A stretch of 64,000 nucleotides of DNA from Hymenobacter aerilatus (GCF_022921095.1 NZ_CP095053.1:186001-250000); one strand, 5' to 3'; positions 43,218 through 52,895 are shown, counted from the stretch's first letter. Translations and numbers: made by a program. The notes: a model not told the origin generated them from the letters alone.

Positions 43218-44636
43218 ATGATAGAATCCGATGTTTTTCTGACGCCGGCGCAGATTGTAGCCGAGCTGGATAAGTATATCATTGGTCAGCACGAGGCCAA
43301 GCGCCACGTGGCCATTGCCTTGCGCAACCGTTGGCGCCGCCTGCATGCCCCCCTCGACATGCAGCACGAAATTGTACCCAATAACATCCTGATGATTGGC
43401 TCTACGGGGGTAGGCAAAACCGAAATTGCCCGCCGTCTCGCCAGTATCGCCGACGCGCCTTTCACCAAAGTAGAGGCCTCTAAGTTCACGGAGGTAGGCT
43501 ACGTGGGCCGCGATGTGGAAAGCATGGTGCGCGACCTAGCAGAACAATCAGTGAATATGGTGAAGCTGCGCCGCAAGGAAGCCGTAAAGACGCAGGCGGC
43601 GCAGGTGGTAGAAGACATTATCCTCGATGCCCTGATTCCACCTATCTCTGGCAATGCTACCCCCATCACCCGCCAGGGGGTAGGCTTCGGCACTGCCGCT
43701 GATGGCAGCCAAATGCCTACTTCCGACCAGGAACTAAACGAACGCACCCGCGACAAATTCCGCGAGAAAATCCGGAGTGGTGAGTTGGATGAGCGCAAAA
43801 TTGAGATAAAAGTAGAACAGAGCAGCACTTCCGGTATTGGTATTCTAGGCGGACAGACAGGCATGGACGAAGCCTCGCTCTCGGGCTTGCAGGACATGTT
43901 AGGGAACATGCTACCCAAGAAAACCAAGAAACGCCGCGTGACCATTGCTGAGGCCCGCCGCATTCTGCTGGATGAAGAGGCCGCTAAGCTTGTTGATATG
44001 GAGGAAGTGAAGGAGGACGCTCTGCGCCATGCTGCCAACTCGGGCATTATCTTCATCGATGAGATTGACAAGGTAGCTAGTCGTAGCGGCAAAGGTGGCG
44101 GTGGCCCCGATGTGAGCCGCGAGGGTGTGCAGCGTGACCTCCTACCCATTGTAGAAGGCTCTGCTGTGAGCACCAAATACGGTATCCTCAATACCGATCA
44201 TATCCTGTTTATTGCCGCCGGTGCCTTCCATGTCGCCAAACCCTCCGACCTGATACCGGAGCTGCAAGGTCGCTTCCCCATCCGGGTAGAGCTGCAAAGC
44301 CTGTCGAAAGATGACTTTTACCGTATTCTCAAAGACCCTAAAAACGCTCTGACCAAGCAATACGAAGCGCTGTTGCAAGCCGAAGAGGTGGAGCTAACCT
44401 TTGACGATACCGCGTTGGAGCGCTTGGCCGAAATTGCCTTTGAGGTAAACAGCGAGGTGGAAAATATCGGGGCCCGCCGCCTGCACACTGTTATGAGCCG
44501 CCTGCTCAACGACATTCTGTTCGACGTGCCAGATAAAATCGGCGCTAATGCCCGCATCCAAATCACGCGCGAGCTGGTAGACGAACGCCTGAAAGACATG
44601 GTGCGCAACCGCGACCTGACGCAGTATATTTTGTAA
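43218..44636 (+). CDS. hslU: ATPase subunit HslU of the HslUV protease
   Basis: 472 residues. ClpX-family AAA+ unfoldase that feeds proteins to the HslV peptidase. LTPAQIVAELDKYIIGQ at the start, Walker A GSTGVGKTE, the pore motif GYVGRD, an inserted I-domain (about 140-245, Glu/Lys-rich), Walker B IIFIDEIDK and the C-terminal ARRLHTVMSRLL. hslV is not next to it here, unlike in many bacteria. The longer I-domain with SSTSGIGILGGQTG is as in other Bacteroidota. Confidence 0.97.
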   Translation: MIESDVFLTPAQIVAELDKYIIGQHEAKRHVAIALRNRWRRLHAPLDMQHEIVPNNILMIGSTGVGKTEIARRLASIADAPFTKVEASKFTEVGYVGRDVESMVRDLAEQSVNMVKLRRKEAVKTQAAQVVEDIILDALIPPISGNATPITRQGVGFGTAADGSQMPTSDQELNERTRDKFREKIRSGELDERKIEIKVEQSSTSGIGILGGQTGMDEASLSGLQDMLGNMLPKKTKKRRVTIAEARRILLDEEAAKLVDMEEVKEDALRHAANSGIIFIDEIDKVASRSGKGGGGPDVSREGVQRDLLPIVEGSAVSTKYGILNTDHILFIAAGAFHVAKPSDLIPELQGRFPIRVELQSLSKDDFYRILKDPKNALTKQYEALLQAEEVELTFDDTALERLAEIAFEVNSEVENIGARRLHTVMSRLLNDILFDVPDKIGANARIQITRELVDERLKDMVRNRDLTQYIL

Positions 44637-44650
44637 GGTAAAACAGACCG

Positions 44651-44736
44651 AAAACGTACGGGCCGATCAACGGCGTCCTGCTCTCCCGCGTAGTAGCGCA
44701 GAGACAGGGCGCCGTTGATCGGCTCGTACGTTTTTG
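44651..44736 (+). terminator. Long inverted-repeat terminator after hslU
   Basis: Arms 44651-44680 and 44705-44734 match at 28 of 30 positions (AAAACGTACG, CCGATCAACGGCG). The 24-nt loop contains a smaller nested stem (CGCG/GCGC). It ends in a T-run. The length far exceeds an ordinary terminator. Confidence 0.85.
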
Positions 44737-44756
44737 AGACTCTACCCATTCACCCT

Positions 44757-45482
44757 ATGCATTATTACATCATCACAGGTGCCAGCCGTGGCTTAGGCAA
44801 GGCGCTGGCAGAAGCCGTTCTTTCCTATCCCGATACCAACGTGCTGGGCGTATCACGCCACGCCACCATCGAGCACAACCGGTACCAGCATCAGCCCCTG
44901 GACCTGTCGGATATGGAAGCGCTTCAAAATAACATCACCAAGATATTTCCAGCGTGGCCAGATGCTGATAGTATTACCTTAATTAATAATGCCGGCGTGC
45001 TAGGTGAAATTGCCTATGTGGGCGAGCAAACCAACGAACATTACAATTTCGTGTTTGATGTGAATCTGGTTGCTCCCTCCATGCTGATGAATACTTTCCT
45101 AAGCGCCTATTCCAGCTTAAAAGCGCCCCGCACTGTTCTCAATATCAGCAGTGGCGCTGCCCAGCGACCTGTGGATGGTTGGGGAGCCTATTGTGCCTCC
45201 AAAGCAGCACTGGAAATGCTGAGTCAGGTAGCGCAAAAAGAACAAGACCTGCGCGGCTCCGGCGTCCGCATCCACGCATTGGCTCCAGGGGTAGTAGACA
45301 CAGGTATGCAAGAGCAAATACGCCAAGCAAATGGAAAACAGTTTAGTGAGGCAGAGCGATTTGAGGCGCTACATAAGGATGGTAAGTTGATCAAATCAGA
45401 AGAAGTAGCACAGAGAATTGTAACGTGGTTGCTCAAGCCAGGGGGGGAATCGGAAGTCGTACTTAGAATAGGATCTGTATAG
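44757..45482 (+). CDS. Short-chain dehydrogenase (sepiapterin/benzil reductase-like)
   Basis: 241 residues from the ATG at 44757, which follows the hslU terminator. Cofactor motif TGASRGLG (6-13), LINNAGVLGE, catalytic Ser in NISSGAAQRP and WGAYCASKAAL. The sequence around VDTGMQEQIRQ and the length are typical of sepiapterin reductase/benzil reductase-type SDRs (NADPH). Substrate unknown. The intergenic region downstream becomes AT-rich. Confidence 0.9.
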   Translation: MHYYIITGASRGLGKALAEAVLSYPDTNVLGVSRHATIEHNRYQHQPLDLSDMEALQNNITKIFPAWPDADSITLINNAGVLGEIAYVGEQTNEHYNFVFDVNLVAPSMLMNTFLSAYSSLKAPRTVLNISSGAAQRPVDGWGAYCASKAALEMLSQVAQKEQDLRGSGVRIHALAPGVVDTGMQEQIRQANGKQFSEAERFEALHKDGKLIKSEEVAQRIVTWLLKPGGESEVVLRIGSV

Positions 45483-45574
45483 GGGTATGCCACCGCTCTA
45501 TAACGACAAGTGAATTCCGTTTGAATAAGTCAGCTATAACTTGCGGACGTTTAGATAGAGTGTATATAAATTTA

Positions 45575-45612
45575 CCATATTACACATAGTCAACGTTTTA
45601 TGTGTAATATGG
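45575..45612. repeat. AT-rich hairpin upstream of susC
   Basis: CCATATTACACATA (45575-45588) pairs with TATGTGTAATATGG (45599-45612), 10-nt loop. It stands 157 bp before the susC start and 93 bp after the SDR stop. It has no T-run, so it could be an operator or a 5'-leader structure rather than a terminator. Confidence 0.6.
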
Positions 45613-45702
45613 GATGATTGTGTAAGCTTATATATTTAATTAATAATAATGAATATGTTAAATTTAAATTAAAAAAATGCTAATATCAGCGCTATTTTTA
45701 CC

Positions 45703-45710
45703 TATACTTG
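45703..45710 (+). promoter_or_regulatory. -7-like box (TATACTTG) upstream of susC
   Basis: Matches TAnnTTTG at seven of eight positions, 58 bp before the ATG at 45769. The predicted leader is about 50 nt and AT-rich. Confidence 0.4.
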
Positions 45711-45768
45711 CCATGTTAAGTCAATCCGTTTACACCTTTTTTTTCAATTCACTCACCAAATCAACCAC

Positions 45769-48700
45769 ATGAAAAAAGGCTTACTTCTAGTCTTGTTTCT
45801 GATTACTGTCCTGTTGCAGCAGGCAGTAGCACAGGACCGAGCTATTTCTGGGCGCGTTACCGATAGAGCTAATAGTCAAGGCTTACCCGGTGTGACCGTT
45901 CTGGTAAAAGGAACCACAATTGGTGTATCAACCAATGAAGACGGCGTTTACTCAATCAACGTACCGGCTTCAGCTACTACATTAGTTTTCTCTTCTATTG
46001 GTTATGTTCCAGTAGAGCAGCCTATTTCTTCTTCTACAATCAACGTAGCACTTGGTGCAGATTCCAAGCAATTAGGAGAAGTTGTTGTGACTGGTGCCCT
46101 TGGTATTGAGCGTCAGGCACGCGAATTAGGATATTCTACAGCCACTGTAGATTCTAAAGATTTAACTCAAGCACGTGTTACTAACGTAACGAATGGTCTT
46201 GCTGGTAAGGTAGCAGGTCTACAAATTCAGACTGTCAACAATGGTATTAACCCTGATGTACGTATTACACTTCGTGGTAACCGTTCGTTAACAGGCCAGA
46301 ACCAAGCGTTGGTGGTAATTGACGGTGTGCAGCAGCCTGATCAGAATGTTCTGAACTCTCTGAACCCAGATGATATTGCTGACATCACTGTGCTGAAAGG
46401 TGCTAACGCGGCTGCTTTGTATGGTTCACAAGCTACAAATGGTGCTCTAATCGTCACTACTAAGAAAGGTGGCGGCGGCAAGCCCACTGTTACTTTTTCT
46501 CATACGTCACAGTTTGAAAGCATCAGTTTTTGGCCAAAGCTGCAAAGCGAGTTTGGACCTGGCTCAACTAGCTGGGAACAGGTATTTGATCCTATCGAAA
46601 ATCAACAATACGGCCCTCGTTTTGATGGCAGTCCAGTAGAAATTGGTAGCACACTAGCAAACGGTGACAGGCAAACTGTTCCTTATAGAGCTAATAACAA
46701 AGAGTATAAGAATTTCTTTAACACCGGTTATCAAATGCAGAACGGTGTTTCGTTTTCAGGAGGCACTAAAGAAAGTAAATTCTTTCTATCAGCTCAGAAT
46801 TTGAAAAACCATGGTATTGTTCCAAAGGATAAATTCGAGCGTAATTCTTTCCGTGCTAATGCTTCCACCCAAATAGGGAAGCTATCGGCTGGTTTTAACG
46901 TATCATATGCGCAGACTCAAACTAATACTACGAGTACCCTCAGTGGTACTCAGCCTGTATATTGGTCTGTTCTCAATACATCTCCTCTAATTCGCTTAAC
47001 TCAATACAAGGATTGGCGCAATGACCAATTTGCAAACCCCAATGGGTATTACAACGAGTATTATGAGAACCCTTATTATTCAATAGATAATAACCGTAGT
47101 AATGGGCGCCAAAATAATCTCATTGGTGATATTAATGTAGGTTATAAGGCTACTGATTGGCTTTCTTTCCAATACAGAATAGGTCTCACTCGGCGTGACC
47201 AAGTGAGTAAAGACTATACAGAGAAATTTACTTACACTGCTTTCACTTTAAATCGTCCTGAGAATTTTAGAAGGAATATTCCCGGTTACGTAAACGATTT
47301 GAGTAGCTCAATTACTCAAGTAAACTCGGATCTGTTTGTTAATGCAATCAAGACGTTCGGTGACTTCTCGATATCGGCCATTCTCGGTAACAACATCCGT
47401 CAGAATAATGCTCAATATTTAACAGCTACAGCTAATGCGCTTTCTGTACCTGGAATTTATAATATTGCTACTAACCGAGTAGGTGAATTATTAGGTGATC
47501 AAGGGCAGTATCAGTTCCGGCAATACGCGTTTTTTGGTGATTTGACTCTAGGATATAAGAATTTTCTATTCCTACACGGCTCCGGCCGTCAGGAAAATGT
47601 ATCTATTCTTAGCAAAGGCAATCGGAACTATTTTTATCCTTCTGTAGATGCGTCTGTCGTTTTCTCCGAAGCTATTCCTGTCTTAAAAGATGTAAGCTTC
47701 TTAGATTACGGTAAGGTTAGAGCTGGTTACGCTAAAGTAGGACAAGTAAACCTTCCTACAGGCTTAACAGGCGCTGGAGTTGCTAACTCTCTCGGTGCTT
47801 ATCAACTTGCTCCTGTTTACAATGCAGGTAGTGGCTTCCCCTTCGGATCTTTAGCTTCTTATACATTATCAAACCGTGATGTTACGCAAAATCTCCAGCC
47901 AGAATTTACGCATTCATATGAAGCTGGTTTAGAAGTGAGTTTCCTTAAAGGTAGGGTTAATGCTTCCTCTACTTATTATTTCCAGAAATCGATTAATCAA
48001 ACACTGGCAGCTAGCGTTCCTCCTTCTACAGGCTTTACTTCCTATTTATTCAATGCAGGTGAAGTTCAAAACCGAGGCGTAGAAGTTACACTGAATTTCA
48101 TTCCGGTTCGGACTGATAATTTTACTTGGCGTGTAGGTGGTAACTACAATTACAATAATAACGAGGTAATTAAAGTAACTGATCAAGTAAGTTCTCTTGC
48201 TCTAACTTCTGGTGGACTTGCTCAAAGTTATGCTATTGAAGGTAAGCCATTTCCCTATTTACAAGGTTCAGATTATGTTCGTGATAAAGAAGGGAGAGTG
48301 ATTTTGACTTACCTTAACTTGCCTGACGCTGTGGGTCAAGATGGAAATCCAGTAACGCGCAAAGGTTGGGTGCCATCACGAGCTGGTGCTAACGCAGACT
48401 TTGGTAATACGCTTCCTAAACATACTGCTGGTTTTAACACGAGTTTCACCTATAAAGGGATTACTTTAGCTGGTCAAGCTGAATATCGCGCCGGATATTA
48501 CATCATGAACCAAATCGGTTCAGATCTGGATTTCACAGGAGCATCAGCACGTAGTGCACAGTATGGTCGTCAGCCATTCTTGTTCCCTAATTCTGTGATA
48601 TTGGAAAATGGAGTCTCTGTTCCAAATACTAGTAACTTAACTCCTGGTGGTGCTGAATTTTGGGCTAATACTTCGTATAACCGTAGCATAGCCTCGAATT

Positions 48701-48963
48701 ATATTACTAAAGGAAACTTCTTCAAACTTCGCGAGGTTACGCTGAGCTATAGCCTACCTGCAAGCTTGCTCGGTTCAACAAAGTTTATCAAAGAAGTCAA
48801 CTTGAATGCTTTCGGCCGTAACTTGTTCCTTTGGGTTCCGAAAGAGAATCAATATACCGATCCTGAGTTTAGCTTTACTGCAGGAAACGGAATTGGTATA
48901 AATGACAACCGCCAGACACCTCCTACTCGGTTTTACGGCCTCAGTGTGTCAGCAACTCTGTAA
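45769..48963 (+). CDS. SusC/RagA family TonB-linked outer-membrane transporter
   Basis: 1064 residues. Signal peptide (ending AVAQ), carboxypeptidase-D regulatory-like domain (about 26-105; ISGRVTDRANSQGLPGVTVLVKG), TonB-dependent plug (about 110-235, with ALVVIDGVQQPDQNVLNSLNPDDI and VLKGANAAALYGSQA), then the 22-stranded barrel. It imports a macromolecular nutrient together with the SusD lipoprotein encoded 12 bp downstream. No glycoside hydrolase, protease or sigma/anti-sigma gene is adjacent. Codons end in T unusually often (GGT, GCT, CGT), unlike nearby genes. Confidence 0.97.
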   Translation: MKKGLLLVLFLITVLLQQAVAQDRAISGRVTDRANSQGLPGVTVLVKGTTIGVSTNEDGVYSINVPASATTLVFSSIGYVPVEQPISSSTINVALGADSKQLGEVVVTGALGIERQARELGYSTATVDSKDLTQARVTNVTNGLAGKVAGLQIQTVNNGINPDVRITLRGNRSLTGQNQALVVIDGVQQPDQNVLNSLNPDDIADITVLKGANAAALYGSQATNGALIVTTKKGGGGKPTVTFSHTSQFESISFWPKLQSEFGPGSTSWEQVFDPIENQQYGPRFDGSPVEIGSTLANGDRQTVPYRANNKEYKNFFNTGYQMQNGVSFSGGTKESKFFLSAQNLKNHGIVPKDKFERNSFRANASTQIGKLSAGFNVSYAQTQTNTTSTLSGTQPVYWSVLNTSPLIRLTQYKDWRNDQFANPNGYYNEYYENPYYSIDNNRSNGRQNNLIGDINVGYKATDWLSFQYRIGLTRRDQVSKDYTEKFTYTAFTLNRPENFRRNIPGYVNDLSSSITQVNSDLFVNAIKTFGDFSISAILGNNIRQNNAQYLTATANALSVPGIYNIATNRVGELLGDQGQYQFRQYAFFGDLTLGYKNFLFLHGSGRQENVSILSKGNRNYFYPSVDASVVFSEAIPVLKDVSFLDYGKVRAGYAKVGQVNLPTGLTGAGVANSLGAYQLAPVYNAGSGFPFGSLASYTLSNRDVTQNLQPEFTHSYEAGLEVSFLKGRVNASSTYYFQKSINQTLAASVPPSTGFTSYLFNAGEVQNRGVEVTLNFIPVRTDNFTWRVGGNYNYNNNEVIKVTDQVSSLALTSGGLAQSYAIEGKPFPYLQGSDYVRDKEGRVILTYLNLPDAVGQDGNPVTRKGWVPSRAGANADFGNTLPKHTAGFNTSFTYKGITLAGQAEYRAGYYIMNQIGSDLDFTGASARSAQYGRQPFLFPNSVILENGVSVPNTSNLTPGGAEFWANTSYNRSIASNYITKGNFFKLREVTLSYSLPASLLGSTKFIKEVNLNAFGRNLFLWVPKENQYTDPEFSFTAGNGIGINDNRQTPPTRFYGLSVSATL

Positions 48964-48975
48964 TCAAGATCACCA

Positions 48976-50520
48976 ATGAAAAATATAGCAAAGCTTTTTG
49001 TTGTCGCATCTTTGCTATCCGTAGCAACGGGTTGCGAATCTTTTCTGGACGTTAATACAAATCCAAATAATCCTTCTTTAGAATCATTGCAGCCCAATTT
49101 TGTATTGGCTCAATCTTTAAAAGTCACAGGTGACTTGTCCTATAACACTCTCAATACATATGGTAGTTGGGTCGCTGGTTATTGGGCACAAGCTGGTGGC
49201 GTTAATGGCTACGGAGAAGAACGCACATATACTTATACCGCCATATATAATCAAGACTTTTGGCGTGATACGTATGACAATCTTAAGGATTACGATATAA
49301 TTGAGCGTGACGGACCTGCTGCCGGCTATCCTTATCACGCTGCAATTGCCAAAATCATGAAGGTATTCGATTATCAAATGTTGGTAGACGAATACGGCGA
49401 TATTCCTTATACACAAGCGCTGCAAGGGGCATCAGTAATTACTCCTAAGTATGATAAAGCTGAGGATATCTATAAAGACTTCATCGTGAAGCTCGATGAA
49501 GCAATAACAGAAATAAAGGCTGTACCTGCTGCTACTGCTAAGCCTGGAACGGAAGATATTATCTTTCGAGGTGATATGAATAACTGGGTGAAATTTGCTA
49601 ACACACTTAAATTGCGCATACTCATTCGGCAATCGTTCGTTCCAACTTTAAACGATTACGTGAAGTCTGAAATAGCTAAGCTTCAGTCTTCTGATGGTTT
49701 CATTACCACTGACGTACTTGTACAGCCTGGCTACCTGCAAACCACAGGTAAGCAAAATCCATTTTGGAACCGATACCGTGCTACGCCTGCAGCAGATGCC
49801 ACTGCACGTAACTATCAGGCAGGAACTCAATACGTTATTGATCAGTATAAAAATAACAACGATCCTAGACTTGCTCAACTATATGTTCGAGCAAATGACG
49901 GAACCTATAAAGGGCTAATCCCTGGTGATCAAGCTCCCCCCCTCGGAGGACCAGCTATATCTCGTTGGAAAGATTATGGTGGTATTTTGAAGGGATTTGA
50001 TGCTCCTAGTCCTATAATGTTGGCAGCAGAAAGTTACTTTCTTCAAGCTGAAGCTAAATCTCGTGGCTTCTTGTCTGGTGGAGATAGTGGTGCTGGAACA
50101 GACTTCAATAATGGTATTCGAGCATCCTTCGTGTATTTCTATACCCCTGCTCCATCTGCTCCTGCTGATTCCCGTGTACTAGGTCAAGTAGATAGTGATT
50201 ATCAGACCTATCTTGCTGCAAACACCAATAATCCTATGGTAAATTGGAGTACTGCTTCTAACCGTGCTGATAAGCTTGATAAAATTATTTATCAGAAATA
50301 TTTAGCGATGAATTCGGTAACTGGAGGGGAGGCATGGAGTGAATATAGAAGGACAACTTATCCAAAGTTTCCAGCTTCACTAGAATCGGCCTCTTCACGT
50401 GCTGATAAGCTACCTGTTCGCTTGCTCTACCCACAATATGAGATTAGCACAAACCCAGAAAATATTCCAAGTGGTGTTAATCAATTTACATCCAAGATAT
50501 TTTGGGATGTCTTAGATTAA
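48976..50520 (+). CDS. SusD/RagB family nutrient-binding lipoprotein
   Basis: 514 residues. Lipoprotein signal with the acylated Cys at residue 20 (SVATGC). The mature start ESFLDVNTNPNNPSLESLQPNFVLAQ and later AIAKIMKVFDYQMLVDEYGDIPY are typical of the SusD_2-type branch often linked to peptide or non-starch ligands. It sits as a lid on the SusC barrel. Same AT-rich, T-ending codon style as susC, so one operon. Ends at a strong terminator. Confidence 0.95.
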   Translation: MKNIAKLFVVASLLSVATGCESFLDVNTNPNNPSLESLQPNFVLAQSLKVTGDLSYNTLNTYGSWVAGYWAQAGGVNGYGEERTYTYTAIYNQDFWRDTYDNLKDYDIIERDGPAAGYPYHAAIAKIMKVFDYQMLVDEYGDIPYTQALQGASVITPKYDKAEDIYKDFIVKLDEAITEIKAVPAATAKPGTEDIIFRGDMNNWVKFANTLKLRILIRQSFVPTLNDYVKSEIAKLQSSDGFITTDVLVQPGYLQTTGKQNPFWNRYRATPAADATARNYQAGTQYVIDQYKNNNDPRLAQLYVRANDGTYKGLIPGDQAPPLGGPAISRWKDYGGILKGFDAPSPIMLAAESYFLQAEAKSRGFLSGGDSGAGTDFNNGIRASFVYFYTPAPSAPADSRVLGQVDSDYQTYLAANTNNPMVNWSTASNRADKLDKIIYQKYLAMNSVTGGEAWSEYRRTTYPKFPASLESASSRADKLPVRLLYPQYEISTNPENIPSGVNQFTSKIFWDVLD

Positions 50521-50530
50521 AGAATGGTTT

Positions 50531-50571
50531 CCATAAAAAAAGGCGGTCAACTTGACCGCCTTTTTTTATGG
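50531..50571. terminator. Bidirectional terminator between susD and prfB
   Basis: A perfect 20-bp inverted repeat (50531-50550 with 50552-50571): A-run, GGCGGTCA, short loop, complement, T-run. Serves both convergent genes. Confidence 0.95.
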
Positions 50572-50581
50572 AAATATATAA

Positions 50582-51659
50582 TTACCCCTGCATCAAATAC
50601 GCCTTGATATACTCATCCAAATCCCCATCCAACACGGCTTGCACGTCGGTGCGCTCTACGCTGGTGCGGAGGTCTTTAATGAGCTTGTAAGGGTGCAACA
50701 CATAGTTGCGGATTTGAGAGCCGAAATCGATACGTTTTTTGCCGGCTTCGATCTTGGCGCGCTCCTCGTTGCGTTTGTCTAGCTCTTGTTGGTAGAGGCG
50801 GGACTTAAGCATGCGTAGTGCGTGCTCTTTGTTCATGAGCTGGCTGCGCTCAATCTGCACGGCGATGATAATACCAGAAGGTGCGTGGGTGAGGCGTACG
50901 GCAGTTTCTACCTTGTTTACGTTCTGTCCACCGGCGCCACCGGCCCGGAACGTGTCCCAGGTGATATCGGCAGGGTTGATCTGGATATCAATGGTCTCAT
51001 CTACGACAGGGTAGGCGTAGATGGATGCAAAGGATGTATGACGCCGGCCACTGCTGTCGAAAGGAGAGATGCGCACGAGACGGTGCACACCACTTTCACC
51101 TTTGAGGTAGCCATAGGCAAAATCGCCAGTTATTTCTAGTGATGCTGACTTGATGCCAGCGCCTTCGCCAGGCTGGTAGCTGAGCTGTTTCACCGTGAAG
51201 CCGTGTTTTTCGCCCCACATGATGTACATGCGCATCAGCATCTCGGCCCAATCCTGGCTTTCAGTACCGCCAGCGCCGGGGTTGATTTCCAAGATGGCGG
51301 AGAGCTGATCTTCCTCCTCAGAAAGCATGCGCTTGAATTCCAAGTCTTCAACGGCTTTTTGGGCTATTGAGAATTCCTGTTGCAACTCAGCTTCGGTGGC
51401 TTCACCTTCGCGATAGAAATCAAACAGTACTTCTACATCAGCAATGCGTTGCTCTACGGTCTCGTAGTCGTCGGTCCAGAACTTCTGGCTTTTGATTTCC
51501 TTGAGCGTGAGTTCCGCTTGCTTGGAGTCGTCCCAGAAGTCGGGGGCAAGGGTGCGCTGCTCGGTTTCTTCTATCTGCTCTTTGCGGGCATCGTAGTCAA
51601 AGATACCTCCTCAGGGCCTCAGCACGGCCCTTCAATTCCTTCACCTGATCTTGCGTCAT
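50582..51659 (-). CDS. prfB: Peptide chain release factor 2, with programmed +1 frameshift
   Basis: Two overlapping frames make one protein of about 358 residues. Frame one starts at the ATG at 51659 and runs 20 codons ([20 protein letters not shown]) to an in-frame TGA at 51599-51597. A +1 shift on CTT-TGA-C continues at Asp (51598) to the stop at 50582. The second part has the peptidyl-hydrolysis motif GGAGGQ ([20 protein letters not shown]) and the RF2 stop-codon recognition region ([11 protein letters not shown] tripeptide). RF2 reads UGA and UAA, so low RF2 promotes its own synthesis. A gene caller starting at 51385 would miss the first 90 or so residues. Confidence 0.96.
51596..51611 (-). 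promoter_or_regulatory. prfB +1 frameshift signal
   Basis: On the minus strand: AGGAGG (51611-51606), TAT, CTT, TGA, C. This is the classical RF2 site, with a perfect anti-Shine-Dalgarno match three nucleotides before the slippery CTT and the UGA followed by C (poor termination context). Confidence 0.95.
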
Positions 51660-51743
51660 TATGGGGAATATTAAATGATGAATACGCAAAGGTCGGTAGG
51701 ATTACCGACTGTTATGAGGTAGGGCGCAGAATAAGCATGAAAT

Positions 51744-51816
51744 GCAAAGCTCGGCTTCGCAGTGAATAGCTAGAGTCGAAGGATGACTTAGCTGCTCTCT
51801 GCAAAGCCGAGCTTGC
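51744..51816. repeat. Imperfect inverted repeat between prfB and ilvE
   Basis: GCAAAGCTCGGCTTCGCAG (51744-51762) and CTGCAAAGCCGAGCTTGC (51799-51816) pair over a 10-bp perfect core with flanking imperfect pairs. It lies just after the ilvE stop codon and may form its 3' hairpin. Confidence 0.6.
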
Positions 51817-51830
51817 TGTTGTTGATTTAC

Positions 51831-52895
51831 TTATATGCTCACCATCCAGTTGTGCTCATCAGGAGCACTGCCTACCCGGATATCGGTGAGAGCAGCGCTA
51901 ACCCGGCGGGCAAAAGAGTCATCGGAGAGAGGGAGCAGTTCGAAGTCTTGGCCACGGTAACCAATAACGGCTATGGGCGCGATGGTAACGGCGGTGCCTA
52001 CCCCGAATGCTTCCTGCAGCGTACCATTGGCCTGCGCCTCCAGAATTTCCACGGAAGATACTTTGCGCTCTTCCACAGTCATGCCCCAATCGCGGGCAAG
52101 TTGCAGCACGCTTTTGCGCGTGATACCGTCTAGGATAGACGAGCTGACGGCGGGCGTAATCAGACGGCCATCTACCACAAACATCACGTTCATGGTACCA
52201 GATTCCTCAATGAAACGGTGTTCGGAAGCATCGGTCCAAAGCAGTTGGTTGTAGCCATCTTGCTGGGCAAGCTTGGTAGGATACATAGCCGCGCCGTAGT
52301 TACCGGCATTTTTGGCGAAGCCCGCACCACCTTCGGCAGAGCGCACATACTTCTCCTCGAACCGTACGCGAAGCGGCTTATTGAAGAAAGCAGCTACCGG
52401 GCACGTGATAATGACAAACCGGTAGGTGCTAGACGGCCGAACGCCCAGCATACCATCGGTGGCAAACATGAACGGGCGGATGTAGAGCGAGGTGCCGGGG
52501 GCGTTGGGTACCCATTCGGCATCCACCCGAATCAGCTGGAGCAACCCTTGCATAAACAGCTCCTCGGGTACGGCCGGCATGCACATGCGCTCCGCCGACA
52601 GGTTGAGGCGACGGAGATTATCGAGTGGCCGGAACAGGGTGATAGCACCTTCAGAGTTTTTATACGCCTTCATACCCTCAAAAATGGCCTGTCCGTAGTG
52701 CAGCGCCGAGTTGGCGGGGCTTACTTCAAAGGGGCCGTAGGGCACGATGCGCGGCTGCTGCCAGCTCCCGTCGTGGTAGTCTACCACCAGCATGTGGTCA
52801 GAGAAGGTCTGGCCAAATTCGAGGCGGCTTAGATCTAGCTGTGGGAGGGTAGAAGCCGTAGTGCGTTGGGTTGGGATGTCGAGCGTGAGAGCCAT
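51831..52895 (-). CDS. ilvE: Branched-chain amino-acid aminotransferase
   Basis: 354 residues, the size of the eukaryote-like (type II) BCAT group common in Bacteroidota. PLP-binding Lys195 in GGAGFAKNAGNYGAA; ALHYGQAIFEGMKAY near 66-78; EESGTMNVMFV downstream. It swaps amino groups between 2-oxoglutarate/Glu and Leu, Ile or Val, in the cytoplasm. Follows the adenosyltransferase gene by 45 bp on the minus strand. Confidence 0.96.
   Translation of the reverse strand: MALTLDIPTQRTTASTLPQLDLSRLEFGQTFSDHMLVVDYHDGSWQQPRIVPYGPFEVSPANSALHYGQAIFEGMKAYKNSEGAITLFRPLDNLRRLNLSAERMCMPAVPEELFMQGLLQLIRVDAEWVPNAPGTSLYIRPFMFATDGMLGVRPSSTYRFVIITCPVAAFFNKPLRVRFEEKYVRSAEGGAGFAKNAGNYGAAMYPTKLAQQDGYNQLLWTDASEHRFIEESGTMNVMFVVDGRLITPAVSSSILDGITRKSVLQLARDWGMTVEERKVSSVEILEAQANGTLQEAFGVGTAVTIAPIAVIGYRGQDFELLPLSDDSFARRVSAALTDIRVGSAPDEHNWMVSI

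Noticed and set aside
50582..51385. prfB as a shorter gene starting at 51385
   Set aside because: It would lack the N-terminal domain of RF2; the upstream frameshifted part continues the homologous sequence.
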